In this document: piece by piece, positions 55,962 to 64,000 of the stretch
Layout of the letters: the number at the start of each line of letters is the position of its first letter
Numbering within the stretch: position 1 is the first letter of the stretch
NCBI RefSeq assembly: GCF_900128905.1
Contig: NZ_FQTV01000005.1
Location: 1-64,000 of the forward strand
Origin: Bacteroides luti
GTDB taxonomy: Bacteria; Bacteroidota; Bacteroidia; Bacteroidales; Bacteroidaceae
Direction of reading: 5' to 3'
DNA: 64,000 nucleotides
Program-made: the position numbers and the translations under genes
Notes under the pieces: generated by a model
Database searches by the model: none
Told to the model about the DNA's origin: nothing
The model's input: the letters and a program-made list of their open reading frames with translations, nothing else

Positions 55962-56048
55962 TGTTCTAAAACAAACTATTACATTTACTTATAAACACTT
56001 TTATTAATGATCAAAATAGCTAACTTCTATTAATTATAAATTTAAACT

Positions 56049-59000
56049 ATGAAATACACGAAACACAACTGCATAGATATATTGTTTATTCGACTTACGA
56101 GATGTTTAAATCAAATAACTTTATTCATTCTGTTTAGTTTGCAATCTTTAAATAGCTATAGCCAAAGTGCAGTAAATCAACTTGTCTTATCGCCTGAAAT
56201 AGGATCAATATTAAGGTTCGATAAAATTCCAGTAAACTTATACAACGGAATCCCTGAAATAAATATACCCCTTTATGAGATTACACTTAAAAAGATTTCT
56301 TTGCCAATATCTTTAAATTATCATGCAGGAGGAAATAAAGTTGATTTATACCCAAACTCAGCTGGACTTGGGTGGAATATTTATGCTGGAGGCTGCATTT
56401 CGAGGATAAACAACGGCAATCCCGATAAAGAAGACCCTTACGATACTTATTTTGATAAAACACAAATGATTGATTGGAATTCTAATAACAATTTATCTAA
56501 ATATCAATTCAACAAGGATACTAATGAACATTTAAGAACACCCGATCTAGATGAATTTGTAATTAATGTTGGAAAAATTAATGCATCCTTTTATATATAC
56601 AAGGACATTTATGGCAAAACAGCTACTAAAATTGCTTCAAAGAATAATTCGAGTTTTAAGGTGGAAATAGTGAGAGGAACTATATCTAACTTTACTCTTG
56701 TAGAGAGTACTATTTTTAATCCTTATTTAAATAAATCATTCTCTTATAGTGCAGACGCACAATTTGCAAAGTCTTTTATAAAAGAAATAAGAGTAACAGA
56801 TTCTGAAGGAATAGTATATTTATTTGGAGGAGAACCTGATGCATTAGAAATATCTTATGAATATCGGCAAGATCCCGATTATGGTAAATACTATGATGCT
56901 GATGGTAATTTATATCCCCAATATGCTGATAGCTTAGGATACCACATAAGACCTTCAGGATTTAAGTCATTTTTTTTTGGTAAAATATCAGTCTGGAATT
57001 TAAAGAAAATAATAACTCCTCAGAATGAAAATATTGTGTTCAATTATGATAATAGCAAATTGAATATAGTTGAGCATGGATGTGCTTTTTCAAGAAGTTA
57101 TATGGGAGATGGAGCGAGTGGACCTTATAGTACAAACGATTCAAAAATGTTTTTATCAAGCCTCTGTTCTGACTATAATCTTACTTATGTTTATCCTTCG
57201 AAATTAAAATCAATAACAGTTTCTACAGGTGAAAAAATATTGTTTCAATATTCTAAAAGAAATGACTTAAAATCATACTATTCAATAACTGATGAATATG
57301 GAACTGACTTTTTGAATATTCATGATAATGTTGCTGCATGCTATTCTAATTTTTTAAAACAAAATATTTTCTTAAAATTAGACAATATAGATATTAATAA
57401 TAAATTAAAAATTAATTTTGATTATATTGAGAATCCTGATGAAAGATTAAAACTTAAATGTCTAACTTTCCAAAGTTCAAGTAGTCGGGCCTCACTTTAT
57501 TACAAGTTTTGCTATAATCAAAAAGAAAAATTACCTAAATTTTGGAAAAGAGAAAAAGATAATTGGGGATATTACAATGGGAAAGATTACGGGTTTCTAA
57601 TAAAGAATGAGCAATATGATAAGTTGTATGATTTTAGGCAACCTGATTCTATAAAAATGAAGGCTGAAATATTAGAAAGCATCACATATCCTACAGGAGG
57701 GAAAGTATATTTTGAATTCGAACCTCATTATTACTCAAAAATCGTAGATAAATTTCCATTTGGGATATCTAGTAAGAATGGTATGGCTGGTGGCCTTCGC
57801 ATCAAATCTATAATAATGCATGATGGAAGTGATTCGACTAAAAATATTACAAAGAAATATTACTATTTAAATAAAGATCTTTCTTCCAGTGGAATTTTAT
57901 CTCAAATCCCAATTTATTGGGCCCAAAGCATTGGAACATATGAAAATTGTATCTTAAAAGGGGAATATAAATTAACACAAAAATCAGAGAATTATATCAA
58001 CTGGATATCTGGCAATACTGTCACTTATTCAAGAGTAATAGAAGAACAATCTGATGGAAACAAAACGATATATAATTATTCTAATTATGATAAATATAAT
58101 GATGAATCTCCTCTGAATGTTTTAGGTGTTATTAATCCAAATATTTATAATAGATACACATCTCGGGATTTAGATAGAGGACTATTGACAGAAATGGAAT
58201 TTTATGATTGTAATAATAAAAGGTTAAAGAAAGAAGTAAAATCGTATAATTCAAATTATGATGAGTATCTTAGAAATATCGATAGATATTCTTATACTAT
58301 ATTACCAGAAAGAATTAGTGCTAACAAGATATATACATATTATCCATCCTTAAAAAAAGAAGAAATCTCATATTATTTTAAAGACGATTCTATAAAAACT
58401 ATTAAAGAATATAAATATGGAAGTGACAGACAAATAAAAGAGATTAGTACAAATGACAGTAAAAACGGATTTGTAAGAACTGTCTTTTATTACCCTCAGG
58501 ATTATAAAGATATTGAACCGTACAAATCGATGGTTGACAGCAATTTAATCTCACCTATAATTAAACAAGAAATATATAAAAATGAAAAATTAATTGAGAC
58601 AACAACTACCGATTATAAGAATAATAATGGTTTGTTTCTTCCATCAATATTAAAAATAAAGAAAGGTTCGTTTCCTGAAAAAAATATCAAAACATATTAT
58701 AATTACGACTCATATGGTAATATTATATATGAAACAGATGATAAAGCAATCAATAATGTTTATCTGTGGGGCTATAAAGGGAAATATCCAATTGCTGTAA
58801 TCAAAAATACTACTTATGATAAAGTGAAGTCTGCATTAGGCACTAATCCAGAAACATTCTCACCTGCAGATTCAGTATCTCCTTATCTAGCAGATCAATT
58901 AAGAAAAAGCATTATTCTTAATGAAGCTCAAATTTACACCTATAGATATGAACCATTCATAGGTGTAAAATCAATAGTTGAACCAAATGGTACTGAAAAG

Positions 59001-59105
59001 TTATATAACTATAATAATTGGGGGAATTTGTTGATGATAATAGTTGACAAAAATAAAATTGCAAAAGAATTTTCTTATCATTATAGGTTTATTTTTCCTC
59101 TTTAA
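56049..59105 (+). CDS. RHS-family N-terminal partner protein
   Basis: A 1018-aa exported protein (hydrophobic signal about 20-40). The first part has PVNLYNGIPEINIPLYEI and LNYHAGGNKVDLYPNSAGLGWN, the opening pattern of Bacteroidota RHS/YD shell proteins. The C-terminal part has YD-type units such as YYNYDSYGNIIYETD and YLWGYKGKYPIAV, and ends EFSYHYRF with no core or toxin domain. It is the upstream half of a two-gene split RHS system with the gene at 59344, separated by a remnant of a sorting domain. Strongly AT-rich. Confidence 0.75.
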   Translation: MKYTKHNCIDILFIRLTRCLNQITLFILFSLQSLNSYSQSAVNQLVLSPEIGSILRFDKIPVNLYNGIPEINIPLYEITLKKISLPISLNYHAGGNKVDLYPNSAGLGWNIYAGGCISRINNGNPDKEDPYDTYFDKTQMIDWNSNNNLSKYQFNKDTNEHLRTPDLDEFVINVGKINASFYIYKDIYGKTATKIASKNNSSFKVEIVRGTISNFTLVESTIFNPYLNKSFSYSADAQFAKSFIKEIRVTDSEGIVYLFGGEPDALEISYEYRQDPDYGKYYDADGNLYPQYADSLGYHIRPSGFKSFFFGKISVWNLKKIITPQNENIVFNYDNSKLNIVEHGCAFSRSYMGDGASGPYSTNDSKMFLSSLCSDYNLTYVYPSKLKSITVSTGEKILFQYSKRNDLKSYYSITDEYGTDFLNIHDNVAACYSNFLKQNIFLKLDNIDINNKLKINFDYIENPDERLKLKCLTFQSSSSRASLYYKFCYNQKEKLPKFWKREKDNWGYYNGKDYGFLIKNEQYDKLYDFRQPDSIKMKAEILESITYPTGGKVYFEFEPHYYSKIVDKFPFGISSKNGMAGGLRIKSIIMHDGSDSTKNITKKYYYLNKDLSSSGILSQIPIYWAQSIGTYENCILKGEYKLTQKSENYINWISGNTVTYSRVIEEQSDGNKTIYNYSNYDKYNDESPLNVLGVINPNIYNRYTSRDLDRGLLTEMEFYDCNNKRLKKEVKSYNSNYDEYLRNIDRYSYTILPERISANKIYTYYPSLKKEEISYYFKDDSIKTIKEYKYGSDRQIKEISTNDSKNGFVRTVFYYPQDYKDIEPYKSMVDSNLISPIIKQEIYKNEKLIETTTTDYKNNNGLFLPSILKIKKGSFPEKNIKTYYNYDSYGNIIYETDDKAINNVYLWGYKGKYPIAVIKNTTYDKVKSALGTNPETFSPADSVSPYLADQLRKSIILNEAQIYTYRYEPFIGVKSIVEPNGTEKLYNYNNWGNLLMIIVDKNKIAKEFSYHYRFIFPL

Positions 59106-59134
59106 ATCTTCACTTTGATACAATTTAATTTATA

Positions 59135-59308
59135 ATATGTGAGATTCCTCTTGCATGATGTGCAATGGAAGTTATTGGCGGATTATCCCCAAAACAAATC
59201 ATTCGGAAGGATTTTATCAGGGAACAATCGTTTTTAATGGTTTTCAACTGGGTGAGTACTTACTTCGGATCGCTGCCAATGATAAAGTTTATGGAAAAGA
59301 ATCTCCAA
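59135..59308 (+). pseudogene. Frameshifted fragment of a sorting-domain tail
   Basis: The DNA closely follows the end of the gene at 54792 (compare 55831-55948): PKTNHSEGFYQ, FQLGEYLLRIAANDKVYG match PKTNHPEGFYQ and FQLGEYLLRIVVNDKVYG. Upstream of PKTN the matching frame changes (LLHDVQWKLLADYP in another frame corresponds to SLYDMQGRLLVNYP), so a frameshift is present. It is a leftover of a second sorting-domain gene. An open frame continues into the RHS gene at 59344, but the true signal peptide starts there. Confidence 0.8.
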
Positions 59309-59343
59309 ACAATAAGATTAATATTAAGACAATTAATATAATT

Positions 59344-62300
59344 ATGAAAAAAAACGATAACATAATTAATCATAAAAAAGTACAATTAATTATTGTATTA
59401 TTTTGTTTACTCATTTCGAACAATGCTTTTTCTAAATTAATAAATGTAGGAACAGAGTATCTTGACTTTGAATATAACAATGTAACTTATAATTCTACCC
59501 CCGATACATATTCAATTACAATTACTCAAGCTATGAGATTAACTATTAGTGTAGATATGCGATCAAAAGATGCTTCTGAAGCAAGTTTGGAGCTAGATGA
59601 CGACAATTATGAAATTAATTATGCAGAGCCATACACTCAAAATACAGATTATGGATATTTAGTAACTCTTAAAACTGGGCTGTTACCTCCTGGAACATAT
59701 ACAATATCTTCACCTAATTTAGGCAGTATAGAAGTTTTCTTAATTTCTATAAAAGGAGTAAAACGAAGTCTATTTACAGACTCTATTATTTTGGGAGATT
59801 TTGATAAAGATTTTGTAGCTTCTGATACTCAAAATACAATTAATTTTTGGAATGATTATGGCTCGTATGGCAATGATGTTTATTATCAATTCACATTAAG
59901 CCGTGCAATGAATATAGATATTTTTCATTGTGATTCGGAGGTTACTAGTACTAACTTGTATTTGCTAGACTCATTAGGAAGGCGTATTGCATTTAATGAT
60001 AATTATTCTGGTGAAGAGCAGTGCTCTTCTACTACCAATGCTTATTTAAAAATGGGAAAACTTCTCCCGGGTACTTATTCTGTTATTTCTGAAGGAGATT
60101 CTGAAGAAGGCAATATTAGCACGACAGTAGTAGGCCGTATTCCTCAAGGAGATACTTTTGATAAATCAATTTCTTTAGGTACTTTTTCGGATACATTTTC
60201 TTGTATTGATACCAAAAATACATCAGATTTTGTGAATGACTATGGGCTTGCAACTAATGATGTTTACTATAAGTTTACATTAAACCGTTCTATGGATGTA
60301 TCGATATCTCACTGTGGATCAGAAGTGACTGACACTTATCTGTATTTATTGGATTCAACAGGAAAACTTATTACATCAAATGATAATTATTCAGGTGATG
60401 GGCAATGTTCTTCCGTTACCAATGCCTATTTAAAGGCTACAGATTTGGCTGCAGGAAGTTACTACATTGTTTCAGAAGGCAATACTATGAATGGTAATAT
60501 AACAACTACTGTGAATGGTACCATACCTCTTGCAGGATTTGAAACCGGACAAAACCAGAATTATATTATAGAAATTACTCCAACGGTTGAATCATCTGAT
60601 GCCAGAAATCTTACATTAAATCAGTGCATTCAGAAAATTCAGTATTATGATGGACTAGGCCGTCTGTCGCAAACTGTTCAGAGAGGATTTTCTCTTAACA
60701 ATAATGATCTGGTGATACTGCAAGAATATGATGATTTAGGTAGAGAAAGTAATGTTTGGCTTCCTACTCCTTATTCGGGAAATGGTAGTTATACAGATCC
60801 TGATATAATTAAGTCTAAAGCTATTACGGCAACTGTTTATAATGATAGTTTTCCATTTTCAACTCCTGTTTACGAGGCATCCCCTTTAAACAGGGTACTA
60901 CAGAAATATGGTCCCGGAGTGAACTGGCGCACTGCGGGAGCATCTGTAAAAAGTGCATTTTATACAAATAACAAGGATCTGGATAGTTTGAAATGTGCTT
61001 ATTATTATGTCACATCAGATAATAAACTTGTAAAATCTGACGACGATTATGATAATGGCCAACTTTATGTAACCCGCAGCATGGATGAAGACGGTCATGA
61101 AGTTTTTGAATTTAAAGATAAACAGGGAGAAGTAATTCTTACTCGTCAAAAGAATGGTGGAGAATATTATGATACCTATTATGTTTATGATGATTTTGGA
61201 AACAAATGTTTTGTTTTACCTCCTTCAGCAGCTGCTGGCTTAAGTAGTAATACCTATACCGGGGCTGAAGAACTATTGAGAAACTTTGCATACATTTATC
61301 AATATGATTCCAGAAACCGATGTATTTATAAGAAATTGCCAGGTACTGATCCTATCTATATGGTTTATGACAAGGCAGATCATCTTATCTTTAGTCAGGA
61401 CGGTGAACAACGCAGTAAGATGCCAAAAGAATGGACTTTCAGCATTCCCGATGTTTTTAACCGGACAATTTTAACCGGAATTTGTACAGATACCGTTTCT
61501 GTCAAAAATATAGTATTAAATGGCTCTTTTGTTAACGAAAGTAATGGCTTTATGAATACCGGCTATCAGTTATCTAACCAGATTAATGCTTACACTCGAT
61601 TACTCACTGTTAACTATTATGACAACTACAACTATAAAAGCTTATTGACAGATACTATTAAATCCAAACTGGAATATGCAGCTTTGGATGGTTATGCAAA
61701 AAAATATGTGAATGCTATTCCTGAAATCTCAGCTAAAGGTTTACTTACCGGCACACGTGTTTTTATGCTTGAAGAGCCAGCCAAAGAGATAATTACTGCA
61801 ATGTATTATGATAACAGAGGACGGCTTGCCCAAAGCAAAGCAACCAATCATTTGGGGGGAGATGAAAAAGATTATTTTTTGTACACATTCACAGGAAAGA
61901 TAAAGAAACATCAACATATACATAGTGCATCAGGTAAAGCAACCATTACTGAAGTATATGAGAACTTTTATGATAATGCGGAGAAGTTGACAAAAACAAC
62001 TCACTCTCTCAACGGTTTAGCTCCAGTTACTCTAGCAGAGAATACTTATGATAATATTGGAAGGTTGAGTTCAAAGAGCCAGCATGTGGCAGCAGGAGCA
62101 ACTAATTCGGTAGAAACAACCAGTTATACATATAATATAAAGAGCTGGCTAAAAAGCATAAATACAGCAAAGAGTCGCTTTAGTGAAACCTTATATTATG
62201 ATGAATCATATAATGGCAGTCTTAAATACTATAATGGGAATATCAGTGCAATGAATTGGAAAGTGCAGAATGAGAATTATCAGCGGAGTTACAGTTTTCA

Positions 62301-63870
62301 TTATGACGATTTGAGTCGTATCACAAAAGCTTATTATCAAGATGATGAGAGTAATTCTCAGAGGAATTATTCCACCTTTTATGAATATGACAATATGGGC
62401 AATATAAAAAATCTGAAAAGAAATGGCCTTGCAAATAATAATCCTTACAGCTGGAAACTTATAGATAATTTGACGCTGAATTACAATGGAAATCAGTTGA
62501 GTAGTGTAACAGATGCACCAGAATATGAGCCCTCATACTTCGGTGCATTTAACTTTGTGAAAGCAAATGCAGGAACTCCTGAATATACTTACGATACCAA
62601 TGGAAATTTAACAAGAGATTCTCACAAGAAAATAGCAAAAATTCAATACAATATATTAAATTTGCCAAGTAAGTTACAATTTACTCAAGGCCATACTACG
62701 GAGTATCTTTATGATGCTGCCGGAGTGAAACGAAGAGTAAAGCAGATAACTGCAGTACCGGATATGTTTGTATCTATGGGAACAATTCGTCCAGTGTCGA
62801 ATGATTCTATAAAGGAAATTACCCAGACGGATTATTGCGAGAATGTGATCTATGAAAACGGAGCTCTCAGTAAAATTTTTGTAGATGGCGGGTATATAAC
62901 AATGAGTGGTACAACGCCTACTTATCATTATTATATTCAGGATCATCAGGGGAATAATCGTGTGGTATTCAATCAGAACGGAACGACTGAACAAACCAAT
63001 CATTACTATCCGTCTGGAATGACCTTTGGTGAATGTATTGATAATTCTGATAACAGATACAAGTACAATGGTAAGGAACTTGATCGGATGCATGGATTAG
63101 ATTTATATGATTATGGGGCACGGCATTATGATGCTGCTATTGGGAGATGGGGAGTTGTGGATCAGCTAGCGGAGAAGAAGCCTTGGCTGTCTCCTTATGT
63201 GTATTGTCGTGATAATCCGCTGAATATAATTGATCCAGATGGAAGAGATGAGTATCTTTTAATTTGGGCAACAGCAAATGGAGAATTTGGTCATTCGGCT
63301 TTAGCTGTAGCCAATTATAATGATAAACACGAACCTACTGGTACATATACTTTTTATGAACTAGGTCCAGGCAAAGGTGCTTCATTGGGGTTGTCACATT
63401 TTAATCAGAACGTAAATGCCCATTATTCAACTGATAATCCTAATAACCAGAATGTTCGTTTATCGGAATTGATGACTAATGTAAAAGACAAAACATCTTT
63501 GTCTGTTTATGAGAATAGATCTGCTGATGGTATAGTTCAAATTAAAACCAATTATAGACAAGATTATTATGCAAAAAATGCTTTGGAGAACTGGCAAAAT
63601 AAAAATCCTTCTTATAATGGTGTGACAAATAATTGCACGGTATATGCAGTTGTTGGAGTATCTGCCGCATCTGGGAAAGTTATTGATACGAGAGAAGTTA
63701 TCAAAACAGATGGACATGAAGTTAAAACATACACGCCTAATTACCTTTATAATGGGGTTAGTAAAATGCCGAATACTAAAGTGATAAAAAATCCAGGTAA
63801 TACTGTAAATAATAGTTTTCTTCAAGGGAGAGCGGGAGTTTTTGAGAAATTTATTACAAAATATTGGTAA
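59344..63870 (+). CDS. RHS-repeat core protein with variable C-terminal peptidase-like domain
   Basis: A 1508-aa exported protein. A signal peptide (about 1-35) is followed by three PPC-like beta domains. The second and third are clear tandem repeats, 384 bp apart, each with a SEVT..LYLLDS and NDNYSG..QCSS pattern. Next comes a DUF6443-like start (QKIQYYDGLGRLSQTVQRG), a long YD/RHS repeat region, and the RHS core (YNGKELDRMHGLDLYDYGAR through NIIDPDGRDE). The last 206 or so residues are variable: FGHSALAV (His1317) and NNCTVYA (Cys1431) suggest a permuted papain-type peptidase. The ATG at 59344 gives the signal peptide; the upstream open frame is the sorting-domain remnant. A lipoprotein gene follows. 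Confidence 0.75.
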   Translation: MKKNDNIINHKKVQLIIVLFCLLISNNAFSKLINVGTEYLDFEYNNVTYNSTPDTYSITITQAMRLTISVDMRSKDASEASLELDDDNYEINYAEPYTQNTDYGYLVTLKTGLLPPGTYTISSPNLGSIEVFLISIKGVKRSLFTDSIILGDFDKDFVASDTQNTINFWNDYGSYGNDVYYQFTLSRAMNIDIFHCDSEVTSTNLYLLDSLGRRIAFNDNYSGEEQCSSTTNAYLKMGKLLPGTYSVISEGDSEEGNISTTVVGRIPQGDTFDKSISLGTFSDTFSCIDTKNTSDFVNDYGLATNDVYYKFTLNRSMDVSISHCGSEVTDTYLYLLDSTGKLITSNDNYSGDGQCSSVTNAYLKATDLAAGSYYIVSEGNTMNGNITTTVNGTIPLAGFETGQNQNYIIEITPTVESSDARNLTLNQCIQKIQYYDGLGRLSQTVQRGFSLNNNDLVILQEYDDLGRESNVWLPTPYSGNGSYTDPDIIKSKAITATVYNDSFPFSTPVYEASPLNRVLQKYGPGVNWRTAGASVKSAFYTNNKDLDSLKCAYYYVTSDNKLVKSDDDYDNGQLYVTRSMDEDGHEVFEFKDKQGEVILTRQKNGGEYYDTYYVYDDFGNKCFVLPPSAAAGLSSNTYTGAEELLRNFAYIYQYDSRNRCIYKKLPGTDPIYMVYDKADHLIFSQDGEQRSKMPKEWTFSIPDVFNRTILTGICTDTVSVKNIVLNGSFVNESNGFMNTGYQLSNQINAYTRLLTVNYYDNYNYKSLLTDTIKSKLEYAALDGYAKKYVNAIPEISAKGLLTGTRVFMLEEPAKEIITAMYYDNRGRLAQSKATNHLGGDEKDYFLYTFTGKIKKHQHIHSASGKATITEVYENFYDNAEKLTKTTHSLNGLAPVTLAENTYDNIGRLSSKSQHVAAGATNSVETTSYTYNIKSWLKSINTAKSRFSETLYYDESYNGSLKYYNGNISAMNWKVQNENYQRSYSFHYDDLSRITKAYYQDDESNSQRNYSTFYEYDNMGNIKNLKRNGLANNNPYSWKLIDNLTLNYNGNQLSSVTDAPEYEPSYFGAFNFVKANAGTPEYTYDTNGNLTRDSHKKIAKIQYNILNLPSKLQFTQGHTTEYLYDAAGVKRRVKQITAVPDMFVSMGTIRPVSNDSIKEITQTDYCENVIYENGALSKIFVDGGYITMSGTTPTYHYYIQDHQGNNRVVFNQNGTTEQTNHYYPSGMTFGECIDNSDNRYKYNGKELDRMHGLDLYDYGARHYDAAIGRWGVVDQLAEKKPWLSPYVYCRDNPLNIIDPDGRDEYLLIWATANGEFGHSALAVANYNDKHEPTGTYTFYELGPGKGASLGLSHFNQNVNAHYSTDNPNNQNVRLSELMTNVKDKTSLSVYENRSADGIVQIKTNYRQDYYAKNALENWQNKNPSYNGVTNNCTVYAVVGVSAASGKVIDTREVIKTDGHEVKTYTPNYLYNGVSKMPNTKVIKNPGNTVNNSFLQGRAGVFEKFITKYW

Positions 63871-63879
63871 TTAAGAAAT

Positions 63880-64000
63880 ATGAAAAAAAACTATATATTG
63901 ATCTTCGTTATTATTGTTTGTATTTATGGTTGTTCTCGCGCGAAAATAAAGCAGATAAACTTTTATGTACACAACGATACTTGCTTTCAAAAATTAGACA
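63880..64000 (+). CDS. Lipoprotein, start of gene (runs off the window)
   Basis: 40 codons are visible: MKKNYILIFVIIVC, then IYGCSRAKIK with a Gly-Cys lipobox. It starts nine bases after the RHS gene, so it is probably co-translated. In polymorphic toxin loci the gene after the toxin is commonly the immunity gene, and a periplasmic or membrane lipoprotein fits a secreted peptidase toxin. The rest of the gene is outside the window. Confidence 0.7.
   Translation, partial: MKKNYILIFVIIVCIYGCSRAKIKQINFYVHNDTCFQKLD

Noticed and set aside
59155..59343. Extended start of the RHS core protein
   Set aside because: These codons derive from the sorting-domain remnant; the signal peptide begins at ATG 59344.
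62674..63093. A 139-codon minus-strand frame inside the RHS core
   Set aside because: It is antisense to a strongly conserved RHS coding region and has no family pattern.

Overview
The window looks like a chromosomal segment of a Bacteroides-type anaerobe (phylum Bacteroidota). The gene content points there: KorAB 2-oxoacid:ferredoxin oxidoreductase, ATP-type PEP carboxykinase, TonB-dependent-receptor-like barrels, YfhO, fused SecDF, and an AmrB-AmrA fusion. So do the promoters, most of which match the Bacteroides consensus (-33 TTTG, 19-21 bp spacer, -7 TAnnTTTG). The DNA is AT-rich, and most transcription units end in clear stem-loop terminators. No phage, transposase or CRISPR array was seen.

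Layout. 1-3.1 kb is accessory: a palindromic repeat, a secreted SGNH hydrolase, and a DUF234-type ATPase gene bracketed by two related stem-loops. 3.1-23.1 kb is housekeeping and central metabolism: YfhO, ahcY, an acyl-CoA synthetase with an XRE-cupin regulator, rpsO, typA, a membrane acyltransferase, pckA, a deacetylase-like protein, upp, korA-korB, a TonB-type barrel protein and tRNA-Arg. 23.4-26.9 kb is one tight operon joining a small membrane protein (ECF S-component-like), a phosphoribosyltransferase, a Tat-type DUF362 protein and a membrane polyferredoxin that looks like a NapH-NapG fusion; its function is unknown. 27-47 kb holds an NhaD-like antiporter, secDF, an M3 peptidase, an endonuclease/exonuclease/phosphatase-family protein, two overlapping rhomboid genes, HU, argS, topA, and an outer-membrane barrel plus large TPR protein pair. 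47-53.7 kb carries amrS facing the amrB-amrA fusion, a NUDIX protein, two tandem tRNA-Asn genes, a PfkB/adenosine kinase and an S41 protease.

From 53.8 kb to the end the sequence becomes AT-richer and accessory. A cluster of repeats (a TGTACA array and two approximately 138-bp palindromic elements related to the one at the left edge) precedes a cell-surface locus. That locus has a broken lipoprotein-like reading frame, a protein with a type IX-secretion-like C-terminal domain, and a split RHS system: a 1018-aa N-terminal-type partner and a 1508-aa core protein. The core protein ends in a variable domain that looks like a permuted papain-type cysteine peptidase. It is followed by a lipoprotein gene cut by the window edge, a candidate immunity protein. 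A frameshifted copy of the sorting-domain tail lies between the two RHS genes and records past duplication or recombination.

The observations most worth following are the RHS toxin-like locus, the covarying palindromic elements, the 22-bp-phased TGTACA arrays, the ATPase cassette with its flanking repeats, the DUF362/polyferredoxin operon and the 5' stem-loop of the korAB transcript.
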